A stretch of 64,000 bases of DNA from Christiangramia fulva (GTDB lineage Bacteria > Bacteroidota > Bacteroidia > Flavobacteriales > Flavobacteriaceae): NCBI RefSeq assembly GCF_003024155.1, contig NZ_CP028136.1, forward strand, positions 2,666,001-2,730,000. The letters are read 5' to 3'. A program made the translations under genes and the position numbers. Positions 24,108-32,240 of this stretch are shown here, piece after piece. Position 1 is the stretch's first letter, and every line of letters starts with the position of its first letter. A model generated the notes under the pieces. The model did not search any database. It saw nothing but the letters and a program-made list of their open reading frames with translations, and was not told the origin of the DNA.

Positions 24108-24115
24108 CAAAAGTA
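24108..24115 (-). promoter_or_regulatory. -7 promoter element of the OstA-like gene
   Basis: Minus-strand TACTTTTG fits TAnnTTTG and lies only 14 bases before the TTG start, which supports that start and a leader of a few bases. Confidence 0.55.
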
Positions 24116-24302
24116 ACGAAAATCAGCCGACTTAAATTGCGGTTGAAAATTTCTTAAATAAGCAATGTAAGCAACTTTATTGTTTCAAAATGCTTTCAAA
24201 TATGAGGCCAGTAAAATGATAAATCTTTCCCGATATCAGGCGCTTTAAGATAAACTTAACTTTTATTCAAAAACCGCAAGGGGCTTTTCAGCGTAGGTTT
24301 CT

Positions 24303-25112
24303 ATGAAACTAAAAATTTTTATTATGAAAAAACCTGTTGTTAAGGTGGATGTAGTTGAAGCATCTTCCAAAAAATCAAAGAGAGATTCACGAAGACAATT
24401 TATCAGGCTGAGTGGCCTGGGATTGGCGGGTGCAAGTGTACTTATGTATGGTTGCAGCGAAGATGAAATGTTTAATCCAGGCGCGGACCCTAACGGAAAT
24501 CCGATGCCACCTGAAAATCCCGATGCTGAAGTTTTTGACCTGGGTGAAGGTGATGTTGGTATTTTAAATTATGCATACGCTTTGGAACAGCTTGAAGCCG
24601 CTTTTTATACACAAGTCCGGGCCGGCGCTTACTATGCAGGTGCTGAGGCCGACGAAATAGCTCTTTTTGACGATCTTTACAATCACGAAGTTATTCACAG
24701 AGAGTTCTTTAAAACGGCAATTACAGCCACTGTGGGTGCTGAAATGACCTTGCCCGATCTTGAATTCGATGTTTCAGCTATCGATTTTGACAGCAGGGAT
24801 TCAGTATTACAATTTGCGCAGATCCTCGAAGATACCGGCGTAGGAGCTTACAACGGGGCCGGAGATCGCATTGCAGATGCCACATATCTAACACTGGCCG
24901 GGAAAATCGTTTCGGTAGAAGCGCGACATGCTTCAGCCATAAGATCTTTAATTAATACCAACGGAACTTATTTTGCCGGAGATGATATTGTAGATCCGGA
25001 AACCGGCCTTGGTACACAGCTCGATCCTTCGGAAGTATTTGAAGCTGCAGGAGGCTTCTTTGTAACGGAATTCGCCTGGAACAATCCGCCTGCACCAAAG
25101 ACAGGTTCTTAA
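24303..25112 (+). CDS. Tat-exported ferritin-like lipoprotein
   Basis: Predicted Tat substrate: SRRQFIR at 29-35, a hydrophobic stretch, then cysteine C51 in LMYGC suggesting lipidation. The mature domain is a ferritin-like four-helix bundle with the di-iron set in order: E98 (LEQLEAAFY), E129/H132 (NHEVIHRE), E176 (LEDTGVGAY) and E206/H209 (VEARHAS). This is the Ferritin_2/desiccation-related group, whose reaction is not defined. An in-frame ATG at 24324 would shorten the N-terminus by seven residues and is equally acceptable. A second member follows after 36 bases, so the two form an operon. No promoter motif of the usual type was seen upstream; an alternative sigma factor is possible. Confidence 0.85.
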   Translation: MKLKIFIMKKPVVKVDVVEASSKKSKRDSRRQFIRLSGLGLAGASVLMYGCSEDEMFNPGADPNGNPMPPENPDAEVFDLGEGDVGILNYAYALEQLEAAFYTQVRAGAYYAGAEADEIALFDDLYNHEVIHREFFKTAITATVGAEMTLPDLEFDVSAIDFDSRDSVLQFAQILEDTGVGAYNGAGDRIADATYLTLAGKIVSVEARHASAIRSLINTNGTYFAGDDIVDPETGLGTQLDPSEVFEAAGGFFVTEFAWNNPPAPKTGS

Positions 25113-25148
25113 TCAAATCCCATTTATAAACCACAAAAAGAAGAAATT

Positions 25149-26006
25149 ATGAGTATTATAAAATTGCTAGATGATTTTACATCTGAAAAATTAACCAGTA
25201 AATCTACCTCGAGAAGAGAAATGTTCGGTACATTATCTTCCTTCGGTAAGAAAGCTGCCGTGGCTGCGATTCCTTTTGGTCTTGCCTCTACTAAAATGAA
25301 GGCGGCAACATCAATGATGTTCCAGGAAAATTCGGCGGTGGATGCCTTACAACTTGCATTAACCCTTGAATATCTTGAAGCCGAATTCTATATGAAATCT
25401 TTGGAATCTGGTGTACTGAACGGCTACGCCAGAGAAGAAGCGGTCTATATGCAAATTTCTAAACATGAGTCGGCTCACGTTGCATTTCTAAAAACAGGTT
25501 TGGAAGGCGCAGGCGTCACTCCTGTTGAAAAGCCCACTTTCGATTTTACCGCGGGTGGAGCTTTCGATCCGTTCAATGAAAACGGAATCGGTCAGGAAAC
25601 TGCGTACGCTCAGCTTTTAGCGCTGGCGCAAGCTTTTGAAGATACAGGAGTACGAGCTTATAAAGGTCAGGCGGCCAATTTAATGAACACACCGTATCTT
25701 GAACCCGCACTTCAGATCCATTCAGTAGAAGCGCGCCATGCTTCTGAGATCAGAAGAATTAGAGGTTTAAAAGGATGGCTCACCGGAAGTATGGGAGGCG
25801 AAGGTATGCCGGAGGCAACACAACCGGTTTACGATGGTGAAGGAAACCTGATGCAGGGGGGAATTGACCTTACTTCGATCAATTATTCCAGTGAGATCGT
25901 TGGTGATCTTTCTGCTGCCGTGACCCAGGCTTTTGATGAACCCATTAGCGGAGATACCGCCGTGGCCATAGCGAGTTTATTCATCGTTGATGACAGCAGC
26001 ATGTAA
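25149..26006 (+). CDS. Tat-exported ferritin-like protein, second copy
   Basis: Companion of the previous gene, 285 residues. Tat-type motif SRREMFG at 21-27 is followed by a hydrophobic core and an Ala-rich cleavage region near residue 50, without a lipobox cysteine, so it should be a soluble periplasmic protein. Di-iron ligand candidates are E77 (LEYLEAEFY), E107/H110 (KHESAHV), E164 (FEDTGVRAY) and E194/H197 (VEARHAS). About 70 extra C-terminal residues extend past the bundle. The matching ligand layout with the upstream lipoprotein suggests a membrane-tethered/soluble pair. Confidence 0.85.
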   Translation: MSIIKLLDDFTSEKLTSKSTSRREMFGTLSSFGKKAAVAAIPFGLASTKMKAATSMMFQENSAVDALQLALTLEYLEAEFYMKSLESGVLNGYAREEAVYMQISKHESAHVAFLKTGLEGAGVTPVEKPTFDFTAGGAFDPFNENGIGQETAYAQLLALAQAFEDTGVRAYKGQAANLMNTPYLEPALQIHSVEARHASEIRRIRGLKGWLTGSMGGEGMPEATQPVYDGEGNLMQGGIDLTSINYSSEIVGDLSAAVTQAFDEPISGDTAVAIASLFIVDDSSM

Positions 26007-26040
26007 TTTGAAAATTTTGAAAAAGGAAAATTGCACTAAA

Positions 26041-26073
26041 AAAAAATCCCGCCATCGAAGCGGGATTTTTTTA
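26041..26073. terminator. Bidirectional terminator between ferritin-like pair and purA
   Basis: AATCCCGC (26045-26052) pairs with GCGGGATT (26060-26067), flanked by A and T runs. It serves the plus-strand pair and the converging purA. Confidence 0.87.
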
Positions 26074-27342
26074 TCTGTTAATTGTTTGTTTTCTGTCGGG
26101 ACCTACCGAAACCATTTTAATGGGAACTTCAAGTTCCTTTTCAAGAAAATCAACATAATCATTGAATTCCTTAGGAAGGCTTTCCGAAGAGGTCATTTTG
26201 GTTAAATCTTCTTTCCAGCCGGGCACCTCGGTATAGATAGGTTCAATATTCTCCGGTTCAATATTATAAGGGAAATGAGTAATTTTTTCACCCTTGTATT
26301 TATAAGCGGTACAAACTTTCAGTGTGTCAAATCCGCTCAGAACATCTCCCTTCATCATGATAAGCTGGGTGATCCCGTTTACCTGAACAGCATATTTCAA
26401 AGCCACAAGATCCAGCCATCCACAACGTCTCTTTCTTCCGGTAGTCGCTCCAAATTCGTTTCCTACACGGCCCATGGTTTCACCAACTTCATCAAAAAGT
26501 TCGGTAGGGAAGGGGCCGCTTCCAACACGTGTGGCGTAAGCCTTGAAAATTCCAAAAGCTTCGCCAATCTGTCGTGGAGCTACTCCCAAACCGGTACAGG
26601 CACCCGCTGCAGTGGTATTTGAAGAAGTTACATACGGATAAGTTCCAAAATCGATATCAAGCAACGAACCCTGGGCGCCTTCGGCGAGAATTGTTTTTCC
26701 GCCTTTAATCGCCTGCTGCAGGTATTCTTCGCTGTCAATAAATTTTAATTCTTTAAGGCTTTCCACAGCTTTACAGAAATCTTTCTCCAGTTCTTCGAGG
26801 TTGTACTGAACATCCACATCATAAAAAGCGATCATTTTCTCATGTTTATCGGCCAGGGCACGATATCTGTCTTTCCAGTCGCTCATTTCCAAATCGCCAA
26901 CACGCAGACCGTTTCTTCCGGTTTTATCCATATAGGTCGGGCCTATACCTTTTAAAGTAGAACCGATTTTTGCCTTTCCTTTAGAAGCTTCAGAAGCTGC
27001 ATCCAGCAATCGGTGAGTTGGAAGGATAAGATGAGCCTTCCGTGAAATAAGCAATTTTGATTTATAATCGATATTATGTTTTGCCAGATTATCCAGTTCT
27101 TTTTTGAAGATCACCGGATCTATCACCACGCCGTTTCCAACCAGATTCACACTGTTATCGTGGAAAATTCCTGAAGGGATGGTGTGTAACACATGCTTTT
27201 GTCCGTCGAATTCGAGGGTATGCCCGGCATTGGGACCGCCCTGAAAGCGGGCAATAATATCATATTTGGTGGTGAGTACGTCAACGATTTTTCCTTTTCC
27301 TTCGTCACCCCACTGGAGACCTAGTAGTAAATCTACTGCCAT
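26071..27342 (-). CDS. purA: Adenylosuccinate synthetase
   Basis: GTP-dependent conversion of IMP and aspartate to adenylosuccinate, first committed step to AMP. The P-loop-like QWGDEGKGK is at 10-18 with catalytic D13, and catalytic H41 is in PNAGHT. GSTLKGIGPTY and RVGSGPFPTE are further family signatures. The length of 423 residues is standard. It begins 12 bases after the Fur-family gene, so the two are probably co-transcribed. Confidence 0.96.
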   Translation of the reverse strand: MAVDLLLGLQWGDEGKGKIVDVLTTKYDIIARFQGGPNAGHTLEFDGQKHVLHTIPSGIFHDNSVNLVGNGVVIDPVIFKKELDNLAKHNIDYKSKLLISRKAHLILPTHRLLDAASEASKGKAKIGSTLKGIGPTYMDKTGRNGLRVGDLEMSDWKDRYRALADKHEKMIAFYDVDVQYNLEELEKDFCKAVESLKELKFIDSEEYLQQAIKGGKTILAEGAQGSLLDIDFGTYPYVTSSNTTAAGACTGLGVAPRQIGEAFGIFKAYATRVGSGPFPTELFDEVGETMGRVGNEFGATTGRKRRCGWLDLVALKYAVQVNGITQLIMMKGDVLSGFDTLKVCTAYKYKGEKITHFPYNIEPENIEPIYTEVPGWKEDLTKMTSSESLPKEFNDYVDFLEKELEVPIKMVSVGPDRKQTINR

Positions 27343-27354
27343 GAAAACTAAAAC

Positions 27355-27810
27355 TTAATTGGTTGATTTTTTATTTCCGTAAAAGTAAAGCGAATGTTTT
27401 TTGATCTCGATATCAAAAACCTCTTCGATAGTTTGTTTTATACTTTGGATTCGCGGATCGCAAAACTCGATCACTTCGCCGGTATCGGTAAGAATGACGT
27501 GATCGTGCTGACGGTCAAAATACGATTTTTCATACTGTGCCTGGTTTTGGCCAAACTGATGTTTTCGCACCAAACCGCATTCCAGCAATAATTCAATGGT
27601 ATTATAAAGAGTGGCGCGGCTAACCCGGTACTTCTTATTTTTCATTTTAATATAGAGGGATTCAATATCAAAATGATCATCTGAATTATAGATCTCCTGA
27701 AGAATAGCGAAACGCTCCGGTGTTTTTCGGTGGCCTTTCTCTTCAAGATACTTGGTGAAAACGTTTTTAACGACCGCCTGATCGTTTTTATTTACGACTT
27801 TTTTGCTCAT
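27355..27810 (-). CDS. Fur-family transcriptional regulator lacking the CxxC zinc motif
   Basis: Winged-helix metal-dependent repressor of 151 residues. The DNA-recognition helix is in [14 protein letters not shown] (62-75), and the regulatory metal histidines are in [10 protein letters not shown] (100-109). The first structural-zinc pair, normally CxxC directly after that segment, reads TDTG, and no second pair exists at the C-terminus. Only two cysteines remain (C78, C117). Fur, Zur and PerR-like roles are all possible. It sits between the (p)ppGpp synthetase and purA, with a TAnnTTTG element 11 bases upstream of the ATG. Confidence 0.88.
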   Translation of the reverse strand: MSKKVVNKNDQAVVKNVFTKYLEEKGHRKTPERFAILQEIYNSDDHFDIESLYIKMKNKKYRVSRATLYNTIELLLECGLVRKHQFGQNQAQYEKSYFDRQHDHVILTDTGEVIEFCDPRIQSIKQTIEEVFDIEIKKHSLYFYGNKKSTN

Positions 27811-27821
27811 AATTTGCTCTG

Positions 27822-27829
27822 CAAAGGTA
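27822..27829 (-). promoter_or_regulatory. -7 promoter element of the fur-like/purA unit
   Basis: Minus-strand TACCTTTG fits TAnnTTTG, located between the stop of the (p)ppGpp synthetase gene and the regulator's ATG. Confidence 0.55.
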
Positions 27830-27834
27830 AATTT

Positions 27835-30045
27835 TTATTCACGGCTAACCTTGTCTATGCCGTTAATTTTTTTGAGCCTTTGAATGATGGTATTCAGGAT
27901 ATTATTGTTTTTCACCACTAAGGTAATTCTTCCGCTAAAAACGCCGTCTGAACTGTCAAAATTTAAGTTCTGCATGTTCACATGCATATTACTCGAGATC
28001 TCTTGCGTGATTTCGCTCACGAGGCCGATATTATCAATACCCTGCAATTTTATGACCGCCCTGAAGTCCTGTTGGGAACTGTCTATCCATTTTGCCTGAA
28101 TGATCCGGTAGGCATAATTGCTCTGCAGCTGTAAGGCATTGGGACAGTCTTTTTTATGCACTTTTATACCATCGTTTACCGAAATAAACCCGAAAACATT
28201 ATCACCCGGAATAGGGTTGCAGCAGTTGGCCAGTTTATATTCCAGTTTTTCTTCTTCTTTTCCAAATACAAGCTGATCATATTTTGAAGTGATCTCTTCC
28301 TTGTGTATATCGGTTGTAACCGCCGGTTTTTTGATCTTATTTTTGAAGTAACTAACAAAGGCATTGCTCCTTGAAGAAGCGAAATCCTTCAGCATCTGGT
28401 TATCGATCTTTCCTATACCAACCCGGTAGAACAGGTCGAGGCTGGTCTTTAAATTGAAGAAAACCACGAGCTCATTGATAGATTTCTCATTAAAAGGAAT
28501 TTTCTGCGCCCTTAATTTTCGGGCGAGAACAGCTTTTCCTTCTTCGGCGATCTCTTTTTTCTCTTCCTTGAGTGATGACTTTATTTTCGCACGAGCCCTT
28601 GCCGTATTGGCGTAATCCAGCCAGTTGATATTAGGCTTGGCATTGTCTGAAGTGATAATTTCTACCTGATCGCCGCTTTTGAGCTCATGGCTCAAAGGCA
28701 CAAGTTTGTTGTTTACCCTTGCGCCGCGCGTGTGTAAACCAATCTCAGTGTGTATACTGAAAGCAAAATCCAGAGGTGTGGAACCTTTTGGCAAAGACTT
28801 TAAATCTCCCTGAGGGGTAAATACAAAGATCTCTTTGGAATACAGGTTGAGTTTAAACTGCTCCACAAAATCAACGGCATTAATATCGGGGCTTTCCAGC
28901 GCTTCCTGAAGTCGCGTTACCCATTCTTCGAAACCGCGTTCCTCATTTTTGCTATCCCCCTGTTTGTATTTATAATGCGCGGCATAGCCTTTTTCAGCGA
29001 TCTCGTTCATTCGCTCACTTCGAATCTGTACTTCAACCCAGCGACCTTTTGGTCCCATGACCGTAATGTGGAGGGCTTCATATCCAGTAGATTTGGGTGA
29101 AGAGATCCAGTCTCTTAAGCGCGTTGGATTAGGGCGGAAGTGGTCGGTAACGATCGAATAGATCTTCCAGGCGAGAAATTTTTCATTGGCAGGATCGCTT
29201 TTATAAATAATCCTGATCGCGAATTTATCATAGACCTCATCAAAACTGATATTTTGAGCTTTGATCTTTCGGTTGATTGAATAAATAGATTTTGGCCTTC
29301 CCTTGATCTCGTACTGAAGATCTTCTTTATCTAAAGAATCCCTTATAACTTTGCTGAATTCCTGGATATACGCATCCTGTTGTTCCTTACTCTCCTTGAT
29401 TTTGGTAAGAATATCATGATAGACCTCGGGTTCGGTATACTTCAGGCCAAGATCCTCGAGTTCAGTTTTGATATTGTACAAGCCTATACGGTGTGCCAGA
29501 GGCGCATAAATATAAAGGGTTTCTGAAGCGATCTTTACCTGCTTATCTGGACGCATGGCATCCATGGTTTGCATATTGTGAAGACGATCAGCAATTTTAA
29601 TGATGATCACTCTAACGTCATCGTTAAGAGTAAGCAACATTTTCCGGAAATTTTCTGCCTGCAGCGAAACATCCTTGTCTTTTTTCAGACTGGAAATTTT
29701 TGTGAGTCCGTCAACAATTCGAGCCACTGCATCACCAAACATTTTCTGTATTTCCTTCAGGGTGTATTTGGTGTCTTCAACTACATCATGAAGAAGAGCG
29801 GCGGCGATGGAAGTTGCATCCAGGCCAATTTCAGAAGCTACAATTTTAGCTACGGCAATAGGATGAAAAATGTAAGCCTCGCCAGATTTTCGGCGCTGGT
29901 CTTTATGTGCGTCCACAGCAGTGTCAAAAGCCTTCCTGATAAGCTTTTTATCATCCTCGGTGAGAGTTTGATAGCTTATCCGAAGCAATTCTTTGTATTG
30001 CCTGGCAATTTGCTTGTTTTCTTTTTCTATAGCTGCTTCTGTCAT
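27835..30045 (-). CDS. Bifunctional (p)ppGpp synthetase/hydrolase (RelA/SpoT homologue)
   Basis: Makes and degrades (p)ppGpp in the stringent response. Domains in order: HD hydrolase with GEAYIFHPIAVAK and LLHDVVEDT (about 56-92) and DRLHNMQTM; synthetase with GRPKSIYSINRKI and GYEALHITVMG; TGS starting at EIFVFTPQGDLK; a helical/zinc-finger-like region ending in LANCCNPIPGD; and a C-terminal ACT domain. Both catalytic halves look intact, so it is bifunctional. The length of 736 residues is usual for the long RSH class. Confidence 0.94.
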   Translation of the reverse strand: MTEAAIEKENKQIARQYKELLRISYQTLTEDDKKLIRKAFDTAVDAHKDQRRKSGEAYIFHPIAVAKIVASEIGLDATSIAAALLHDVVEDTKYTLKEIQKMFGDAVARIVDGLTKISSLKKDKDVSLQAENFRKMLLTLNDDVRVIIIKIADRLHNMQTMDAMRPDKQVKIASETLYIYAPLAHRIGLYNIKTELEDLGLKYTEPEVYHDILTKIKESKEQQDAYIQEFSKVIRDSLDKEDLQYEIKGRPKSIYSINRKIKAQNISFDEVYDKFAIRIIYKSDPANEKFLAWKIYSIVTDHFRPNPTRLRDWISSPKSTGYEALHITVMGPKGRWVEVQIRSERMNEIAEKGYAAHYKYKQGDSKNEERGFEEWVTRLQEALESPDINAVDFVEQFKLNLYSKEIFVFTPQGDLKSLPKGSTPLDFAFSIHTEIGLHTRGARVNNKLVPLSHELKSGDQVEIITSDNAKPNINWLDYANTARARAKIKSSLKEEKKEIAEEGKAVLARKLRAQKIPFNEKSINELVVFFNLKTSLDLFYRVGIGKIDNQMLKDFASSRSNAFVSYFKNKIKKPAVTTDIHKEEITSKYDQLVFGKEEEKLEYKLANCCNPIPGDNVFGFISVNDGIKVHKKDCPNALQLQSNYAYRIIQAKWIDSSQQDFRAVIKLQGIDNIGLVSEITQEISSNMHVNMQNLNFDSSDGVFSGRITLVVKNNNILNTIIQRLKKINGIDKVSRE

Positions 30046-30080
30046 AGTCTAAAAATACGATTAAGATTAAAATGACACAA

Positions 30081-31319
30081 CTAGGCCCGACACTTTAAGT
30101 TACGATATCGCTGCAACAAACTGGGATGTGAGTAATGTACAAAAATGTACGCTTTATGTGGTGTTAAATTGCTGAGCGTATTTCTGGATAATTTCTTCAG
30201 ACTGCTGATCAGCGATTCTGCATTATAGGTGAATTTAGCATAATTATCGGCCTGATATTCAAATTTTCGAGAGATGAAATTCATAAGAAGATCGGTTATT
30301 TCAGAAATGGGACTGTAAAGAATCCCGAAGGCGACCAGGCCAATATGAAAACTGGGCTGCTCTACACCTAAAGCCTGCGATAATACCGGGCTACTAATAA
30401 ATAATGATAACAGCCACAGCGTAAAACCGGTCACGACCATCGAAGCAAAAAGATTGATAATAATATGGTTCTTTTTATAATGTCCTACCTCATGGGCCAG
30501 AACGGCAACAATTTCTTCTTCCTCGAGATCGTTGATAAGCGTATCGTAAAGGGTGATGCGTTTCTCCTTTCCAAATCCTGAAAAATAAGCGTTGGCTTTG
30601 GTACTTCTTTTAGAGCCGTCGATCACGAAGATATTATCCAGCTTAAAACCAACATTTCTGGCATATTCTTCAATTTTTGTTCTTAAAGAACCCTCTTCCA
30701 GCGGTGTTTGTTTATTGAAAAGCGGAACGATGAGTTTCGCGTAGAACATATTCATGAATACTGAAAAAACTGCCACCAGAATCCAGGCATACCACCAGAA
30801 ATCATCTCCTGAAATTTGATAAAACCAAACGATTAACGATAAAATTCCGCCGCCAATGACCGCCATCATTGCAAAACTTTTCAGTTTATCTAAAATGAAA
30901 GTTTTTTTAGTGGTCTTGTTAAACCCGTATTTTTCCTCGATCACAAAGGTCGAATACAAGGAAAACGGTGTCATCAGTAAATCGCTTCCCAACATAATAA
31001 TTCCGAAGAAAACAAGAGAGATAACAATCTCATTATCACTTATGCTTCTGGCGATCTCGTCAACCCAGGCAAAGCCGCCAAAAATAATAAAGACAAGGGT
31101 AAGCAACACCGAAAAGGTAGAGCTCACCAATCCGAATTTATAACGCTCTTTTTTGTAACGCTGTGATTTTTCATATTCTTCATTATCATAAACATCTTCC
31201 AGTTCTGAAGGAACAGGATCGTTAAAATGTTTGGCGTTGAGGGCGTCCAGGATTTTGTCTATTATGAAATCAATTGCAATGATCGCTATAATGATGTAAA
31301 AAAGTGTTTCAGGTTTCAA
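30081..31319 (-). CDS. M48-family membrane metallopeptidase (Ste24/CAAX-protease-like)
   Basis: Integral membrane zinc protease of 412 residues. Zinc motif AHEVGHYKKNH carries HEVGH at about 276-280 and the third ligand is in RKFEYQADNYA further on. Several transmembrane helices precede the motif, as in Ste24p/CAAX prenyl protease 1; in bacteria such enzymes probably act in membrane protein quality control. The start is a TTG at 31319 giving MKPETLFYII, the expected family N-terminus; the frame is open 12 codons further up but that stretch looks non-coding. It lies 39 bases behind the RNA methyltransferase gene. Confidence 0.87.
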   Translation of the reverse strand: MKPETLFYIIIAIIAIDFIIDKILDALNAKHFNDPVPSELEDVYDNEEYEKSQRYKKERYKFGLVSSTFSVLLTLVFIIFGGFAWVDEIARSISDNEIVISLVFFGIIMLGSDLLMTPFSLYSTFVIEEKYGFNKTTKKTFILDKLKSFAMMAVIGGGILSLIVWFYQISGDDFWWYAWILVAVFSVFMNMFYAKLIVPLFNKQTPLEEGSLRTKIEEYARNVGFKLDNIFVIDGSKRSTKANAYFSGFGKEKRITLYDTLINDLEEEEIVAVLAHEVGHYKKNHIIINLFASMVVTGFTLWLLSLFISSPVLSQALGVEQPSFHIGLVAFGILYSPISEITDLLMNFISRKFEYQADNYAKFTYNAESLISSLKKLSRNTLSNLTPHKAYIFVHYSHPSLLQRYRNLKCRA

Positions 31320-31358
31320 GTTTATGGATTTGGGATTTATAATTTGAAATAGCAATTT

Positions 31359-32165
31359 CTATGCCTTGAAATCGCGCTGACGTTTTGCTTCAAAAATAAG
31401 AATTCCTGCAGCGACAGAAACATTCATAGAGTCAATTTCACCCTGCATGGGAATGATGATATTCTGTTTGGAATTTTGAAGCCATTCTTCGCTAAGGCCC
31501 GTGGCTTCGGTGCCAACGACAATTGCCGAAGCCAGGCGGAAATCTACCTGATGGTAAGCTTGGGAAGCCTGGAGAGCGGCAGCAAAAATTGATATTTTCT
31601 TTTTCTGAAGAAATTCGATGATCTCTGAAGTGCTGCCGGTCGCAACCTGATTGGTAAATACACAACCAACACTACTGCGAATGATATTGGGATTATACAA
31701 ATCGGTTTTCGGGTTGGCGATGATCACAGCATCCAGGTTTGAGGCATCGGCCGTTCTCAGTAAAGCTCCGATATTTCCCGGTTTTTCGGGGGCTTCGGCA
31801 ACAAGGATAAGCGGATTTTCGTTTTTAAACTGAAGTTCTTCCAGCGAGTTTTCCCGGCTTTCAAAAATCCCGATCAGTCCTTCTGTGCTTCCGCGGTAAG
31901 CAATTTTCGAGTAGACTTCAGCATTTAGTTCGGTAATTTCAGGATTTTCGTTTTCCCGGGCTATTTGAATAACCTCTTCAAAATCGATAATTTCAGGCTG
32001 AAAATAGAGACTCAACAGGCGATATTTTCCTTTAAGAGCAAGTGAGATCTCGCGCCGGCCTTCTACTACAAAAACATTTTCCTTACGTCTATTCCGGGAT
32101 TTCTCCTGCAATTGTATAAGGCGTTTAATTTCCCTGTTCTGAAAACTGGTAATTTTTTTTAACAT
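31359..32165 (-). CDS. RNA 2'-O-methyltransferase, TrmH/SpoU family
   Basis: SPOUT-fold methyltransferase of 268 residues with an N-terminal substrate-binding domain. Motif 1 is NPNIIRSSVGCVF, motif 2 VVGTEATGLSEEW, and motif 3 IPMQGEIDSMNVSVAAGI, which together form the trefoil knot that binds SAM. Family members 2'-O-methylate rRNA (RlmB, TsnR) or tRNA (TrmH); the target here is not determined. It is the first gene of a unit with the M48 protease. Confidence 0.92.
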   Translation of the reverse strand: MLKKITSFQNREIKRLIQLQEKSRNRRKENVFVVEGRREISLALKGKYRLLSLYFQPEIIDFEEVIQIARENENPEITELNAEVYSKIAYRGSTEGLIGIFESRENSLEELQFKNENPLILVAEAPEKPGNIGALLRTADASNLDAVIIANPKTDLYNPNIIRSSVGCVFTNQVATGSTSEIIEFLQKKKISIFAAALQASQAYHQVDFRLASAIVVGTEATGLSEEWLQNSKQNIIIPMQGEIDSMNVSVAAGILIFEAKRQRDFKA

Positions 32166-32193
32166 ATGTGTAAAAATACACAGATATTGAACA

Positions 32194-32225
32194 TAAAAAA
32201 AGCCCTCGTTTCCGAAGGCTTTTTG
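32194..32225 (-). terminator. Terminator downstream of the amidohydrolase pair
   Basis: AAAAGCC and GGCTTTT flank a 12-base interior that itself pairs with one mismatch; on the minus strand it ends in a T run. Confidence 0.75.
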
Positions 32226-32240
32226 TAAAATAAATAGCTC

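Noticed and set aside
31320..31355. Upstream TTG start of the M48 protease
   Set aside because: The extra 12 residues look non-coding, and MKPETLFYII is the expected beginning.
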